From Halosolutus halophilus (GTDB lineage: Archaea > Halobacteriota > Halobacteria > Halobacteriales > Natrialbaceae), in contig NZ_CP094974.1 in the NCBI RefSeq assembly GCF_022869805.1, forward strand, positions 2,914,001 through 2,978,000: DNA of 64,000 nucleotides. The letters are read 5' to 3'. The position numbers and the translations under genes are program-made. Below, piece by piece: positions 54,601 to 63,588 of this stretch. Position 1 is the first letter of the stretch, and each line of letters opens with the position of its first letter. Below the pieces are notes generated by a model, which saw only the letters and a list, made by a program, of their open reading frames with translations, had not been told where the DNA came from and did no database searches.

Positions 54601-54961
54601 CTACAGCATCCACGTCAGCGCCCGGTACACGCTCGAACTCGAGCGCCAGGGCTCGGTCTGGGACGCGATGCACACGACGGTGACGGGAACCGGCGGCGCC
54701 CTGCTCGGCAGCGCGGCGACCACTGTCGGCGGGTTCGGCGTCCTCGCGTTCGCCATCCTCCCCGTGCTCGAACAGTTCGGGATCATCACCGCGCTGACGA
54801 TCGTCTACGCGTTCTTCGCGAGCGTGCTCGTCCTGCCGACCCTGCTCGTCCTCTGGACGCGGTACTTCGGCCCCGACGTCTCGTTCGAGGCGCCCTCGCC
54901 CGCGAGCGCTCGCGCCGCGAGCGACGGCGGCCGCCCCGAAGATGGAGGTGACGACCAGTGA
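51683..54961 (+). CDS. RND/MMPL-family membrane transporter with coiled-coil loop
   Basis: A 1092-residue RND-superfamily protein with two MMPL/sterol-sensing domain halves. Half 1 has helices after about residue 450 (SLAIVSPLALLFVVVALLIA; FNQMFVAIPVLLIGLSIDYA); half 2 has them after about 900. The first extracytoplasmic loop is exceptional: residues about 131-349 are nearly continuous heptad coiled coil (ELEARSAKLENRSAELNGTA; EEDSDQLEADFEELEEDSEQ). Start is GTG 51683 (VSLPDRIANLV). It probably exports or moves lipid-like molecules. The last four bases overlap the TrmB start. Confidence 0.9.
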   Translation: MSLPDRIANLVTTHSAIVLAALLLTTALVGAGAPMVDDESSLDQYESDSPEGEALEYAEENFSTDDQENTTTVQVIVRGDDVLTKESLLSSLEFQQELRGDESINSTLVEDEAIVGVENLVATTAIREDQAENLSESGAELEARSAKLENRSAELNGTAEELEQRSAELNETADDLEAALNETVAIETEYAELNASYEAGDISDEEYEQRSAELEGRLDDVYEDATADLDEEQSAQFATAMSNAREIQSSLVELERANEAGELSDEEYEERSTELEGQLEDVYVQGTRGVLEDEYAQLEEDSDQLEADFEELEEDSEQLQEDFEELEEDREELEEAGQPPLDDQIEKLESMNESEYEETLTSVLSDDGDQGGDLALRLMPTSYEPGSTDADARMLFVTQSTESGEFQGPGSVDDRTTESQLELRELADDRDQEMLVFGSGIITDEIDRSMSDSLAIVSPLALLFVVVALLIAYRDPLDIVLGIAGIVAVLIWTFGFMGWADIAFNQMFVAIPVLLIGLSIDYAIHVFMRHREQRETPRISDTGTGSEAAREQRDGESPSQDDGEPTDVRGSMSVALAGVGVALVWVTATTVIGFLSNLVSPIGPIREFGVVSAFGILAAMIVFGAMIPAAKVEIDARLEARGIDRHRRAFGTGGGRLADALSVGAVIARKAPLAVLLVTLVVTAGGVYGATQVDTSFDQEDFLADSPPAWTEDLPEPFQPGEYSAKSDLEYVNENFQRQDSQAQLLIRGEVTDDETLERVADAQDDAADSDVAYVLASGEADVRSPLSVMENVAAENESFNESFQAADTDGDGVPDEDVEALYDDLYEIDSEAASDVLYRTDGEYESARMVVSIQGDASSGETTDGMRAIAADFDDGDRWSVVATGDPIVNYVVEQDLLDTVLQSLLITLVAVFVFLTVAYWLTGNSATLGAVTLLPVALAVSWILGTMYLIGMPFNVLTGMITSLTIGLGVAYSIHVSARYTLELERQGSVWDAMHTTVTGTGGALLGSAATTVGGFGVLAFAILPVLEQFGIITALTIVYAFFASVLVLPTLLVLWTRYFGPDVSFEAPSPASARAASDGGRPEDGGDDQ

Positions 54962-55719
54962 GCGGCGACGAGACCGGTGCCCTGGAGGCCTTCGAACGGC
55001 TCGGCCTCACGAGCTACGAGGCGAAGGTCTTCATCGGTCTGCACCGCATCGGCTCCGGGACTGCCCGGGACGTCGCCCGGGCCGTCGACGTCCCGCGGTC
55101 GCAGGTGTACGGCGTCGCCGAAACCCTCGAGGAACGGGGACTGCTCGAGGTCCAGCAATCGAACCCCATTCGCTACCGGCCGGTGAGCGTCGACGAGGCC
55201 CGCGAGATCCTGCGCGATCGGTTCGAGACCGAACAGGAGCGAGCCTTCGAGTACGTCGAGGACGTCCGCACGGAGCCAAACGGCCAAGAGGAACAGGAGG
55301 ACATCTGGACGGTCCGGGGGAGCGATCGAGTCGACGATCGCGTCGTCGACCTCCTCTCCGATGCCGACCGACGAATCGTCTTCGGGACGCGTCTGCCGGA
55401 ACTGCTCACCGACGACATCGAGGCGGCGCTCGACGAGCGCGCCGCCGCGGGCGTCGACGTCGTCGGCGTCAGCGCAACCGAGGCGGTCCGCGAACGGCTC
55501 TCCCGACTGGAGGGCGTCGACGTCTTCACGCCGCCCGCCCACCGCCAGGGCGACGACCGATCGGGGCGGATCGTCATCGTCGATGACGACGCCGTCCTGC
55601 TCTCGGTCATCGACGACGACGGAAGCGAGACCGCGATCTGGAGCTCCGGATCGCTGTTCGCGTCCGTGTTGGTCCAGCTGATCCAGGTGGACGAGCAGAC
55701 GCTGCTGGAGTCGCGTTGA
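54958..55719 (+). CDS. TrmB-family transcriptional regulator
   Basis: A 253-residue regulator. The N-terminal winged helix is GLTSYEAKVFIGLHRIGSGT, ARDVARAVDVPRSQVYGVAE, typical of TrmB. The C-terminal half (VDLLSDADRRIVFGTRLPEL; VVGVSATEAVRERLSRLEGV) is the PLD-like sensor, with no sugar-binding tail as in the canonical TrmB. Start GTG overlaps the transporter stop (GTGA), so the regulator probably controls its own transporter, a common layout. Effector unknown. Confidence 0.88.
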   Translation: MSGDETGALEAFERLGLTSYEAKVFIGLHRIGSGTARDVARAVDVPRSQVYGVAETLEERGLLEVQQSNPIRYRPVSVDEAREILRDRFETEQERAFEYVEDVRTEPNGQEEQEDIWTVRGSDRVDDRVVDLLSDADRRIVFGTRLPELLTDDIEAALDERAAAGVDVVGVSATEAVRERLSRLEGVDVFTPPAHRQGDDRSGRIVIVDDDAVLLSVIDDDGSETAIWSSGSLFASVLVQLIQVDEQTLLESR

Positions 55720-55768
55720 CCGGGATCGGCGCTTGCCGATCGAGTCGACCGATCCGAAACCCCGTCTC

Positions 55769-56836
55769 TCAGTCGAGCCGGTATCGCAACAGCGCCGCGA
55801 TTCCCCCGAGGTTCGAGAGCTGCTGACCCGGCGGGAACTCGCTCGAGAAGACCGTCACCTCGCCGCCTTTCTGTTCTGTCGTGCGGACGATGTCGTCGAC
55901 GTCGACGTCCCACTCGCCGTCGGGCCCCCGTTCCTTGCGTAGCCGATCGTCGAGGATCAGCAGCCGCTCGATCGCGCCGAACTCGGCGGCCTGCTCGACC
56001 TCTTCGGGCCCGTAGGCCGCCTTCGCGCCCTGGGCGATGCGCGCGGTGAGTTCGTCGATGTACTCGGCCTCGCGCTCGATGCGGGTCTCCTGCTGGACGT
56101 CCGCGACCGCGCCGCGTTTGAGGACCTCGTGGACGCCCCGGTCGCCGACGGCCGCCGTGTCGACCATCGTGACGTCTTCCGCGACTCCGGGCTCGTTGTC
56201 TTCGAGGTACTTGTAGGCGTCCCGTTTCGTGAAGCCGGGCCCGGCGAGGATGATCGCGTCCGCGTCCTGTCGTTTCAGGACGTCGCCGAGTTCCGAGAAC
56301 AGTTCCGATCGATCGCGGGCGTACTCGCCTTTCCCGGTGGGGCCGGTGATGGTCGCCCGCTCCTCGGTTCCGTACTGGGCGACCGTGTGGACGTGGGCCT
56401 GTCCCTCCTCGACGGTCGCGATGGCGACGTCCGGGTTCTCGGTCGCCTCCTCGGCCTCCTCGAGACGGGCCTCCTGGTCCGGCTTGAAGTACTTCTCGAT
56501 CGATATCTCGTCGCGCCCCTCGACGTTCAGCGTGTGGTGAAACCCGAGCTGGTCCTCGCGGGAACAGGCGACGATCTCGCCGCCGACGCGCAGCCGGTTG
56601 GCGAACTTGTGGAACTCGACGTCCTCGACCGCGATCGCGACCCACATGTGTTCGCGCTCCCCGCCGGTGTCGCGCATCTGGTCGTCGTTGCGCTGGATCC
56701 GCCGGGTGGTGTCGCCCGCGACGCGATCGCCGGGTTCGAGGACGTACTGGAGGTGCCAGAGGTCGTCGACGCTCTCGGGGACGACGGTGACCCGTTCGCG
56801 CCCGCCCTCGACCTGTTCCCGGTCTTTGATCTGCAT
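55769..56836 (-). CDS. pelA: mRNA surveillance protein pelota
   Basis: A 355-residue Dom34/pelota with its three domains. The N-terminal Sm-like domain starts [20 protein letters not shown] and includes [15 protein letters not shown]. The central domain has [17 protein letters not shown]-like and [13 protein letters not shown]. The C-terminal domain ends [12 protein letters not shown] and contains the eRF1-like fold. It splits stalled ribosomes together with ABCE1. RqcH, the quality-control factor that acts on the freed large subunit, lies 770 bp away. Start ATG 56836 gives the family N-terminus. Confidence 0.95.
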   Translation of the reverse strand: MQIKDREQVEGGRERVTVVPESVDDLWHLQYVLEPGDRVAGDTTRRIQRNDDQMRDTGGEREHMWVAIAVEDVEFHKFANRLRVGGEIVACSREDQLGFHHTLNVEGRDEISIEKYFKPDQEARLEEAEEATENPDVAIATVEEGQAHVHTVAQYGTEERATITGPTGKGEYARDRSELFSELGDVLKRQDADAIILAGPGFTKRDAYKYLEDNEPGVAEDVTMVDTAAVGDRGVHEVLKRGAVADVQQETRIEREAEYIDELTARIAQGAKAAYGPEEVEQAAEFGAIERLLILDDRLRKERGPDGEWDVDVDDIVRTTEQKGGEVTVFSSEFPPGQQLSNLGGIAALLRYRLD

Positions 56837-56968
56837 GCGCGTGGGTTCTCGGGGTGCGGGTAAGTGGGCTGCGATCCCCTCGCGATCGGTCCGGGCGGTC
56901 CGGCGACTCCGTTCCGGGGTCCACCGTACCGCCGGCGATCGGCTCGCACCGTCCTGCCTGCTAACATG

Positions 56969-56984
56969 GGTGGGAATATCCACC
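56969..56984. repeat. Inverted repeat upstream of the 57030 gene
   Basis: GGTGG (56969-56973) and CCACC (56980-56984) flank GAATAT, in the divergent region between pelota and the four-helix membrane gene. The centre is AT-rich, so it may be an operator or hold a TATA box. Confidence 0.4.
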
Positions 56985-57029
56985 ATAGTAAGGGTCCAGT
57001 GGTATCCCCGTGGCGAACCTACCTCCTGT

Positions 57030-57566
57030 ATGAAGCTCGCACACGTGACGCTCCTCGAAGACTTCGGAAACCGATCGCTCGCAGTTCACGGCATCATGGT
57101 CCTCGCCTTCGCTAACGCGATCCTGGCGGGACTGTTCGTCGCGGGTCAACTGGGACTCGTCTCGTTCGTCGCCCTGCTCAACTTCACCGCAGGACTGTGG
57201 GTCGCACACTCGGTCCACTCCCTCGGGAACGGCGTCACCGGCGACGACGATTACGCCGGCGTCCTGAACGAACTGTTCGATACCGAGACCGAGGACGGAG
57301 ACGAGGGGCTCGACACCGGCCGCTTCGGTCGCCTGCTCGCGCTGATCGCGGCCGTGACGGCAGTGTCGCTGTTGACCTCGGCACAGGTCCTGGCGGGAAC
57401 CGTCCTGTCGATCGCCGTCGTCGCCGTCGGAGCCATCGCGGTCGTGACCGCCATCGTCGGGTTCCTGATCGCGCTCGGCGCGTCCTACGACGAGAGCCAG
57501 CAGCGGTGGGTCGACAGACAGGAGGAGAACGTGGACGCCGACGTGGACGCTGATCCGGTCGACTGA
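57030..57566 (+). CDS. Four-helix membrane protein between pelA and rqcH
   Basis: A 178-residue protein. It begins [17 protein letters not shown] and has four hydrophobic helices ([79 protein letters not shown]), with an acidic loop between the second and third. No family recognised. It lies between two ribosome-rescue genes but in the opposite orientation, so a functional tie is doubtful. Confidence 0.7.
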   Translation: MKLAHVTLLEDFGNRSLAVHGIMVLAFANAILAGLFVAGQLGLVSFVALLNFTAGLWVAHSVHSLGNGVTGDDDYAGVLNELFDTETEDGDEGLDTGRFGRLLALIAAVTAVSLLTSAQVLAGTVLSIAVVAVGAIAVVTAIVGFLIALGASYDESQQRWVDRQEENVDADVDADPVD

Positions 57567-57603
57567 GAACGCGCGAGGGTCGTGAATACGGACTCCTGCG
57601 GGC

Positions 57604-59751
57604 TCACTCCTCGGAGATCCGGCTCCCGCCCGGCGGCATGAAGTGCTGGATTCGGTCCGGGCTGGCGATCTTGCGGACGAACGACTTGTCTTCGAACCGC
57701 TCGCGGAAGCGCCGGTAGAGCCGCTTGGCAGCGTCCCCCTGGGCGTACCGGCCCGGTTCGATCTCGATCGTCGTCTCGGCCTGGCCCTCGATCGCCGACG
57801 GTGGACCGCCGATCACGCGCGTCCACGGCTCACACTGGATGCCGACGGCGACGCCGACCGGCGTGTCGTCGTAGTAGGTCCGATCGCCGCGCACCGCGAA
57901 TCCGCCTTTCTCGAGGTACTCCCCGCTCTCGGGCGTCTTCGAGACCTGATCCGAATCGACGGCGTACACGTCGCCCGCGTAGCGGCCGTCCTTCCAGACC
58001 GACGAGTAGGAGACGGCGAACTGGGCGGCCTCCTCGATGCTCGTCTCCGGAATCTCGATGTCGCCCGAGGAGGCCTCGCTCGGGTCCGTCGCCTTGAGCA
58101 CGGTGACGGGACCGCCGTGGGCCTGCGTGTGGAGGACCTTGTCCCCGCGCTCGAGATACTTCTTCACCAGTTCCTCGTTCTGGTCGGCGTTGCGCCCGCC
58201 GATGACGAGGAAGTCGTCGCTCGTGTGGAACCACCGGAACCGATCGTACCACGGCTCGTTCTCCCGGATCGGGACGGACGAGAGGGAGAGCCAGTCCCGG
58301 TCCTCGTCCTCCTCGTCGTCCTCGCCGTCGCCGGGCGCGCCGTCCTCGGCTTCCCACCGTTCCTTCCTTCGCTTGACCGCCTCCAGGTCCTCGCGGGTGT
58401 CCTCGATCGCCGCCAGTGCGCCCTCCTTCTTCTCCTCGATGCGCTTCGCTTCGGTGTAGAGCCGATCGGCGTTCTGCTCGACGCCGTCGTGGGCGACGAG
58501 ATCGATCCGCTCGCCGTCGATCTCGACCGTCACCATCCCCTCGCTGCCGTCGACGTCGACGACCGCCTCGGCGGCCTCGATGCCGCGCTCGGCCCCCTCC
58601 GCGAACCGCTCCTCGATCTCGGCCCACGATCGGTCCTGGTTGCGGGCCTCCTGGATCGTCGAGAGGATGTCGTCGACGAGGCCGTAGTTTGCGTAGAGCA
58701 ACTCGGCGTTCTCCCGCTGGGCCTCGGCCTGCTGTTCGAACCCCTCGATCGCGCCCTCCTGCTGGTCGATGATCCGCCGGTGTTTGGCGATCTCGGCCTC
58801 GAAGTCGGGCTTCTGGTCGGTCGGGTCCGGTTCCTCCTCGTCCTCGAGCGTGAGTTCGAAGAAGTAGTCGTCAAGCGCCGCGAGGAAACTGTCGGCCGGA
58901 TCGGCCGCGAGTTCGGCGTGTTCCTCGAGCGGGAACGGCGTGACGTCGACGACGGGGCCGTCGGCCGCGTCGCTCTCTCCGTCCCCCTCGTCGTCCTCGC
59001 CCTCCTCGCGGTAAATCCGGGGGTCGAAGTTCCCGTTGCGGATGTCGAGCGCGAGGCGTTCGATCGCCTCGTACACCCGCCGGTAGTCGTCCTCGGTCGC
59101 GTCGTCGATGTCGAGGGCCTTCTCGACGCCGGCGCGGGTACAGAGTTCCTCGGCGTAGAGGCCGCCGAAGTTCAACTGGGTCGCGAGCGTCCGGACGACG
59201 TCCGTGTCGGAGTCGTCCATCTCGCGATCGAACGCCTCCCGGGAGACCGTCAGCGGGTTCGTCCGCGTGTCGGGGAACTCGTAGCGAGAACCGGGGACGA
59301 CGGTCCGGGACTTGAGACGAACGGTCTCGAGGCAGTCGATCACCTCGTACTCGCCGTCGGTGACCGCGACATTGCCCTGGCCGAACAGTTCGACGATGAT
59401 GCGGGTCGTCCCGTCCTCGCGCTCGAAGACGAACTCGAGGATGCGATCGAACTCGTACTGTTCGACCCCCGCGAAGTCCGCCCCCGAGAGGCGATTCCGG
59501 AGCATCATCGCAAACTGGGGTGGCCGGCCGGGGGCGTCCGGCACGCGCTCGGGCGCGACGGTGTGGGCGCGCTTGACCTCGCCCACCTCGAGTACCAGTT
59601 CCACCCGGCCCCGATCGAAGTCCCGCATCTTGAGCCGGACGAGGTCATCGCCGTAGAGATAGGCCTTGTCGACCTTCGCGCCCTCGTAGGTGCCCAGTTC
59701 CTGGACGAGGGCGGCGAGGTCGACGCTCGTGAGTTCCCGCTTGGGATCCAT
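57604..59751 (-). CDS. rqcH: NFACT-family ribosome quality-control factor RqcH
   Basis: A 715-residue NFACT protein. The N-terminal domain (MDPKRELTSVDLAALVQELG) contains the Asp-Arg pair of EFDRIL that corresponds to the residues needed for C-terminal alanine tailing. Long coiled-coil arms follow (IAKHRRIIDQQEGAIEGFEQ; ENAELLYANYGLVDDILSTI). The NFACT-R domain is WFHTSDDFLVIGGRNADQNE. It binds the obstructed large ribosomal subunit and tags stalled peptides. It lies 770 bp from pelota. The ATG at 59751 replaces a non-conserved earlier ATG. Confidence 0.93.
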   Translation of the reverse strand: MDPKRELTSVDLAALVQELGTYEGAKVDKAYLYGDDLVRLKMRDFDRGRVELVLEVGEVKRAHTVAPERVPDAPGRPPQFAMMLRNRLSGADFAGVEQYEFDRILEFVFEREDGTTRIIVELFGQGNVAVTDGEYEVIDCLETVRLKSRTVVPGSRYEFPDTRTNPLTVSREAFDREMDDSDTDVVRTLATQLNFGGLYAEELCTRAGVEKALDIDDATEDDYRRVYEAIERLALDIRNGNFDPRIYREEGEDDEGDGESDAADGPVVDVTPFPLEEHAELAADPADSFLAALDDYFFELTLEDEEEPDPTDQKPDFEAEIAKHRRIIDQQEGAIEGFEQQAEAQRENAELLYANYGLVDDILSTIQEARNQDRSWAEIEERFAEGAERGIEAAEAVVDVDGSEGMVTVEIDGERIDLVAHDGVEQNADRLYTEAKRIEEKKEGALAAIEDTREDLEAVKRRKERWEAEDGAPGDGEDDEEDEDRDWLSLSSVPIRENEPWYDRFRWFHTSDDFLVIGGRNADQNEELVKKYLERGDKVLHTQAHGGPVTVLKATDPSEASSGDIEIPETSIEEAAQFAVSYSSVWKDGRYAGDVYAVDSDQVSKTPESGEYLEKGGFAVRGDRTYYDDTPVGVAVGIQCEPWTRVIGGPPSAIEGQAETTIEIEPGRYAQGDAAKRLYRRFRERFEDKSFVRKIASPDRIQHFMPPGGSRISEE

Positions 59752-59955
59752 ACCGCACACTCCCCGGCGCGGTCAAAAAGACGTGTCGCTCCGGCACAGG
59801 CGTCGATCGTCGATCGCAGGCGAACGCGGCAGTTCGCCGAAAGGATACGGATCCCTACTGTCCGAGAACGCCTCGCATTCCGCGGCCGGCGGGACAGTCG
59901 CTCGTACCTCCGTATCCACAGATATACAACCTCGCACCTCACCAACAGGGGCTAT

Positions 59956-61713
59956 ATGGCGGACGAAATCGACCTCGGCGGGCGCGACGAGCCGTTACGG
60001 GGTGAAGACGATCACGCCGAACTCCTGTCCGAACTCGACTCGCACGACCTCGCGGTCGCAACCGATCCCGATCCAGACACCGACACTGGCCGGTTCGAGT
60101 ACGACCCCGACGCGGATCCGGACGCGGTGTTTCCCCAGTCGGTGGCCAGCGGCGGGCCGACCCCGACCGGGGTAATCCTCTGGACGCGGATCGCCCCCGC
60201 CGTATTCGATGCAACCGACCCGTTGGCCGTGCGCGTAGCCCGCGACCCTGACTTCGACGACGTCGTCTACGAGGGCGTGGTCACCGACGCCGAGCAAATC
60301 CGGGCCCACGACTACACGGTCAAAGTCGATCTCGACGGGCATCTCGACCCGGACCGCGAGTACCGCTACCGGTTCTATTACCGTGATACGGCCTCGCGGA
60401 TCGGGCGGTGCCGGACGCTCCCCGCGCCCGACGCGTCCCCCGAATCCGTGCGGTTCGCGGTGCTCGCCTGTCAGAACTATCTCAACGGGTACTATCCCGC
60501 GTATCACCACGTCGCCCGCGAGGACGTCGACTTCGTCGTCCACGTCGGCGACTTCATCTACGAGTCCGACGACGGCCACTTCAAGGGCCTCGGATCGTAC
60601 GACTACCCCGGGCGCGAGAAGGACTTGCCCAGCGGGAACAGTCGCGTGTGGGGCCTCGACGATTACCGGTACCTGTATCGCACGTATCGAAGCGATCGAT
60701 TCCTTCAGGAAGCGTTAGAAGCGCACACGCTGATCGCGGGGTGGGACGATCACGAACTGGTCAACGATCTGTACTGGGACAAACGAACGGATGCACCCGC
60801 GGGTGACCATCCCCGGGGCGACGACCCCGCGTTCATGACCGACCTCGTCGCCGACGCGATGCACGCGTGGTGGGAGTACATGCCTGCTCGCGTCCACTAT
60901 AATCCGCGTGGCGACAACCTCCAGGACCGGTTCCAGCTCTGGCGCGAGTTCGAGTTCGGGGACCTCGTGACGCTCGCGATGACCGACGAACGCCTGTTCC
61001 GCGATCCGCCTCGGCAGGCGATCCCGACGCCCGACAACGTCGGCCCGCACCGCGAACCGCCCGGACGGACGATGCTCGGCGAGGACCAACGCGAGTGGCT
61101 CATCGACACGATCACCGGATCGGACGCGACGTGGACGGTGTGGGCCGACGAGGTCCTGACCGTCCCGCTCCGCGTCGGCTCCGGCCCGCTCTCGCTCTAC
61201 CCCGTCCAGGGCGGATGGGACGGCTATACGAGAGAACGGATGCAAATCACCGAGACGATCGCGGAGGCCGACGTCGACAACTTCGTGACCCTGACCGGAG
61301 ACATGCACTGCTATATCGCCGCCTACTCGCAGTCGTCGTATCCCGGGCGAGTTACGGGCGGGGAGGGCGTCGCGCAAGGCGACCGGATCGGCGTCGAGTT
61401 CATGACGCCCGCCGTGACCTCGCTCAACGTCGCGGAGGCCTTGCATCTGACTCGGGGCTGGCGGCGGACGCTCACCGAACCGCTGTTGTCGTGGCTGGTG
61501 CCGGCGATGAATCCGCATATCGAGTTCTTCGACAGCCATCACTGGGGGTATTCGGTGGTCGAATTCGCGCGAGATGCGTGCACGTATATCGGGTACGCCG
61601 TCGACAAGACGACGAACACGCCGGATGCCGATCGATCCGTCGTGGCCGCGTATCGCGTTCCGGAGGGCGAGGTCGCGCTAGAGGACGTGACCGAGCAGTA
61701 TCGGGCGCAGTAG
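59956..61713 (+). CDS. phoD: PhoD-family alkaline phosphatase
   Basis: A 585-residue PhoD-like phosphodiesterase/phosphatase. The N-terminal PhoD_N domain (residues about 50-160) contains FPQSVASGGPTPTGVILWTR. The metallophosphatase core has VHVGDFIYESDDG (metal-binding Asp), GWDDHELVND, and GDMHCYIAAY. No Tat signal (RR motif) is seen at the start, though PhoD proteins are usually exported. The start at 59956 (MADEIDLGGRDEP) therefore suggests a cytoplasmic or differently exported form. It is probably phosphate-responsive. Confidence 0.9.
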   Translation: MADEIDLGGRDEPLRGEDDHAELLSELDSHDLAVATDPDPDTDTGRFEYDPDADPDAVFPQSVASGGPTPTGVILWTRIAPAVFDATDPLAVRVARDPDFDDVVYEGVVTDAEQIRAHDYTVKVDLDGHLDPDREYRYRFYYRDTASRIGRCRTLPAPDASPESVRFAVLACQNYLNGYYPAYHHVAREDVDFVVHVGDFIYESDDGHFKGLGSYDYPGREKDLPSGNSRVWGLDDYRYLYRTYRSDRFLQEALEAHTLIAGWDDHELVNDLYWDKRTDAPAGDHPRGDDPAFMTDLVADAMHAWWEYMPARVHYNPRGDNLQDRFQLWREFEFGDLVTLAMTDERLFRDPPRQAIPTPDNVGPHREPPGRTMLGEDQREWLIDTITGSDATWTVWADEVLTVPLRVGSGPLSLYPVQGGWDGYTRERMQITETIAEADVDNFVTLTGDMHCYIAAYSQSSYPGRVTGGEGVAQGDRIGVEFMTPAVTSLNVAEALHLTRGWRRTLTEPLLSWLVPAMNPHIEFFDSHHWGYSVVEFARDACTYIGYAVDKTTNTPDADRSVVAAYRVPEGEVALEDVTEQYRAQ

Positions 61714-62021
61714 GGCGGCGCGGACGGACCGTCATTGCCAGTTGGATTCGATACGGCCTCGAACCGATCGGCACTCGTCGCCGAGAGACGGGACGATTGA
61801 AACTGCGTACCGGGGCTCAACAGGCACAGCAGCGCCTCGACTATCCGTGAGCGACCTTCGTCGGACAGTCGGCGAGTATCCCCAGTCCTATCCGACAGTA
61901 TAATCCGAAGCCACCCACTTTGAACGCGTATGAACGACGGCAGTGCCGCTCGACCGCTCGATCGGGTCCGATCGACGCGGTGTGCGCGGACCGGACCGCA
62001 CCACGGCGGTGGTCGATACCC
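61714..62021. other. Gap without a gene
   Basis: No gene is supported in these 308 bases. An AT-rich AGTATAATCC at about 61898-61907 could be a TATA box for the gene at 62022, though it is far (115 bp) from the start. Nothing else recognisable. Confidence 0.4.
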
Positions 62022-62678
62022 ATGAGCCAGGCACCCGATCGCCGCTGGGAGGACGTCTTCCAGCTTCCCTCGTTCTTCGATCGCCTCGCGGACGAGGGCG
62101 GCATCTCCGTCGTGGATCTGATCGACGAACTGAACGCGAGCGGGCAGGTCGACGTCGACGCTGCAGGCGTCGTCTACCACGACCGGGGAATCCGGGCACC
62201 GGGCTACGACGCGACGTTCGTCCACGAGCCAACCGGTTCGCGAGGCCGACCGGCGTTCAGCGTCGAGGTCGATACGATCGGCCCGCGAAACACCTGGGAA
62301 AAGTTCGACGACACCCTGTCGTGGGACGTCTACCTCGTCCGAACGGACGATCTGGCGGCGATCGCGTGGCTCAGCGACGAGGAGTACAAAGTCGAGGACG
62401 CGGATCGCTTCCAGTCCAAACAGGAGGCGGTCGCCGCCGGACGGTTCTCGTTCGGCGTCTTCCTCTACGACGAGGCGGCGTGGAGCCAGCGGGTCGAACG
62501 ACTGCAGGCGACGAACGCGCCCGCGTTCCTCCTGCAGGAGGACGGACAGCCGGTCTTTCCGGAGTCGCAGGGGGAATTCTACGACATCGTCGACTCGACG
62601 GTCACCGAGTTCCGGACGACCGGCGGAAACGCGCCCTCCTACCTCGGCGTGCTCGAACTCGAGGTTACGATCGACTGA
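62022..62678 (+). CDS. Haloarchaeal hypothetical protein
   Basis: A 218-residue acidic soluble protein. After MSQAPDRRWEDVFQLPSFFD, it has alpha/beta-like segments (GRPAFSVEVDTIGPRNTWEK; SWDVYLVRTDDLAAIAWLSD; RFSFGVFLYDEAAWSQRVER). No cysteines or metal motifs. ATG 62022 is the first Met in the well-biased frame. Convergent with tenA, whose function it does not clearly share. No family recognised. Confidence 0.65.
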   Translation: MSQAPDRRWEDVFQLPSFFDRLADEGGISVVDLIDELNASGQVDVDAAGVVYHDRGIRAPGYDATFVHEPTGSRGRPAFSVEVDTIGPRNTWEKFDDTLSWDVYLVRTDDLAAIAWLSDEEYKVEDADRFQSKQEAVAAGRFSFGVFLYDEAAWSQRVERLQATNAPAFLLQEDGQPVFPESQGEFYDIVDSTVTEFRTTGGNAPSYLGVLELEVTID

Positions 62679-62721
62679 TCCCTCGAGTCCACTCCGACGA
62701 TCGACGGCCCGTGGCGCTCTA

Positions 62722-63381
62722 TCAGACGTCCCAGCCCTCCAGCGTGTAGGCCATCTCCCAGAACCGATACTCCAGCCTGGCGCTCGTGAGAAACGCCTCC
62801 CGCATCGCGTCGTGCTCGCCGGGGTAGCGCTCGCCACAGCGATCGACGAACGCGCGACACCAGTCGGTCGCCTCGCGGAACTCCTCGCTCGTGTACATCT
62901 CGATGAACGGGGTGTACCGGTGATCCCCGTCGGCGAGGTCGGCCATGTGCTCGGCGACGTCGAGGTAGCCCTGCATACACGGGTACAGCGCAGCCGCGAT
63001 CTCCGCGATCGAGCCCTCGTAGGCGGTCCTGAGGAGGAAGTTCGTGTACGCCACGCACGTCGGGGCTTTCTCGACGGCTTCCAGTTCCTCGGGCGTGATG
63101 CCGTACTCGGCGGCGAACTCGCGGTGGAGGTCCATCTCGTGATCGAGCACCTGGTGGGCGACCCCGAGCAGGTGGGTCATCGACTCCTCATCGTGCGCTT
63201 TCACCCCGGCGATCGCGAACAGTCGCGCGTAATCCAGCAGATACCGGTAGTCCTGTTTCAGCCAGTGCTCGAACGCCGCCTCGTCGAGCGTCCCGGCGGC
63301 GAGTTCGCGGACGAACGGATGGTTCTTCTGTGCCTCCCAGATGTCTATTCCGGCCTCGAGAAGCGTATCGCTGAACGCCAT
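62722..63381 (-). CDS. tenA: TenA-family thiaminase II
   Basis: A 219-residue TenA. Active-site residues of the Bacillus enzyme fall at the same positions: D44 (LKQDYRY), Y112 (AYTNFL), C135 and Y139 (YPCMQGYLDV), with the C-terminal Glu at 204 (ARLEYRF). It hydrolyses amino-HMP in thiamine salvage. No TPP riboswitch is recognisable upstream; haloarchaeal thiamine genes are instead controlled by a DNA-binding regulator. ATG at 63381; a GTG one codon upstream is unnecessary. Confidence 0.93.
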   Translation of the reverse strand: MAFSDTLLEAGIDIWEAQKNHPFVRELAAGTLDEAAFEHWLKQDYRYLLDYARLFAIAGVKAHDEESMTHLLGVAHQVLDHEMDLHREFAAEYGITPEELEAVEKAPTCVAYTNFLLRTAYEGSIAEIAAALYPCMQGYLDVAEHMADLADGDHRYTPFIEMYTSEEFREATDWCRAFVDRCGERYPGEHDAMREAFLTSARLEYRFWEMAYTLEGWDV

Positions 63382-63406
63382 CACGTCACACTGACGCGCT
63401 GGGAGG

Positions 63407-63416
63407 AAATATATAT
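63407..63416 (-). promoter_or_regulatory. TATA box of tenA
   Basis: The all-AT block ATATATATTT (minus strand) lies 26-35 bp upstream of the tenA ATG, a strong leaderless-type TATA box. Confidence 0.65.
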
Positions 63417-63588
63417 GGGTGATACAACCGACTGATTTCCCGGAACGACGAACCTGGTGAGCGTCTTTCCGATCGGCCCCTGGAATGGGCGAGCGGCGAT
63501 CGAATTCGAATTCGTCGCGCGTTCGGAACGTGAGGGCCCGGATCGATCGGAGCGATCGCGGACGCGACGCCGTGCCAGCGACGTCCGG

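Noticed and set aside
57643-59955. Plus-strand extension of the PhoD frame by about 770 codons
   Set aside because: The translation is Leu/Val/Arg/Asp-rich without domains and lies opposite rqcH. PhoD begins at ATG 59956.
63385-63588. TPP riboswitch upstream of tenA
   Set aside because: No THI-box-like conserved pairs are recognisable; a TATA box is directly upstream of the start, leaving no room for a leader.
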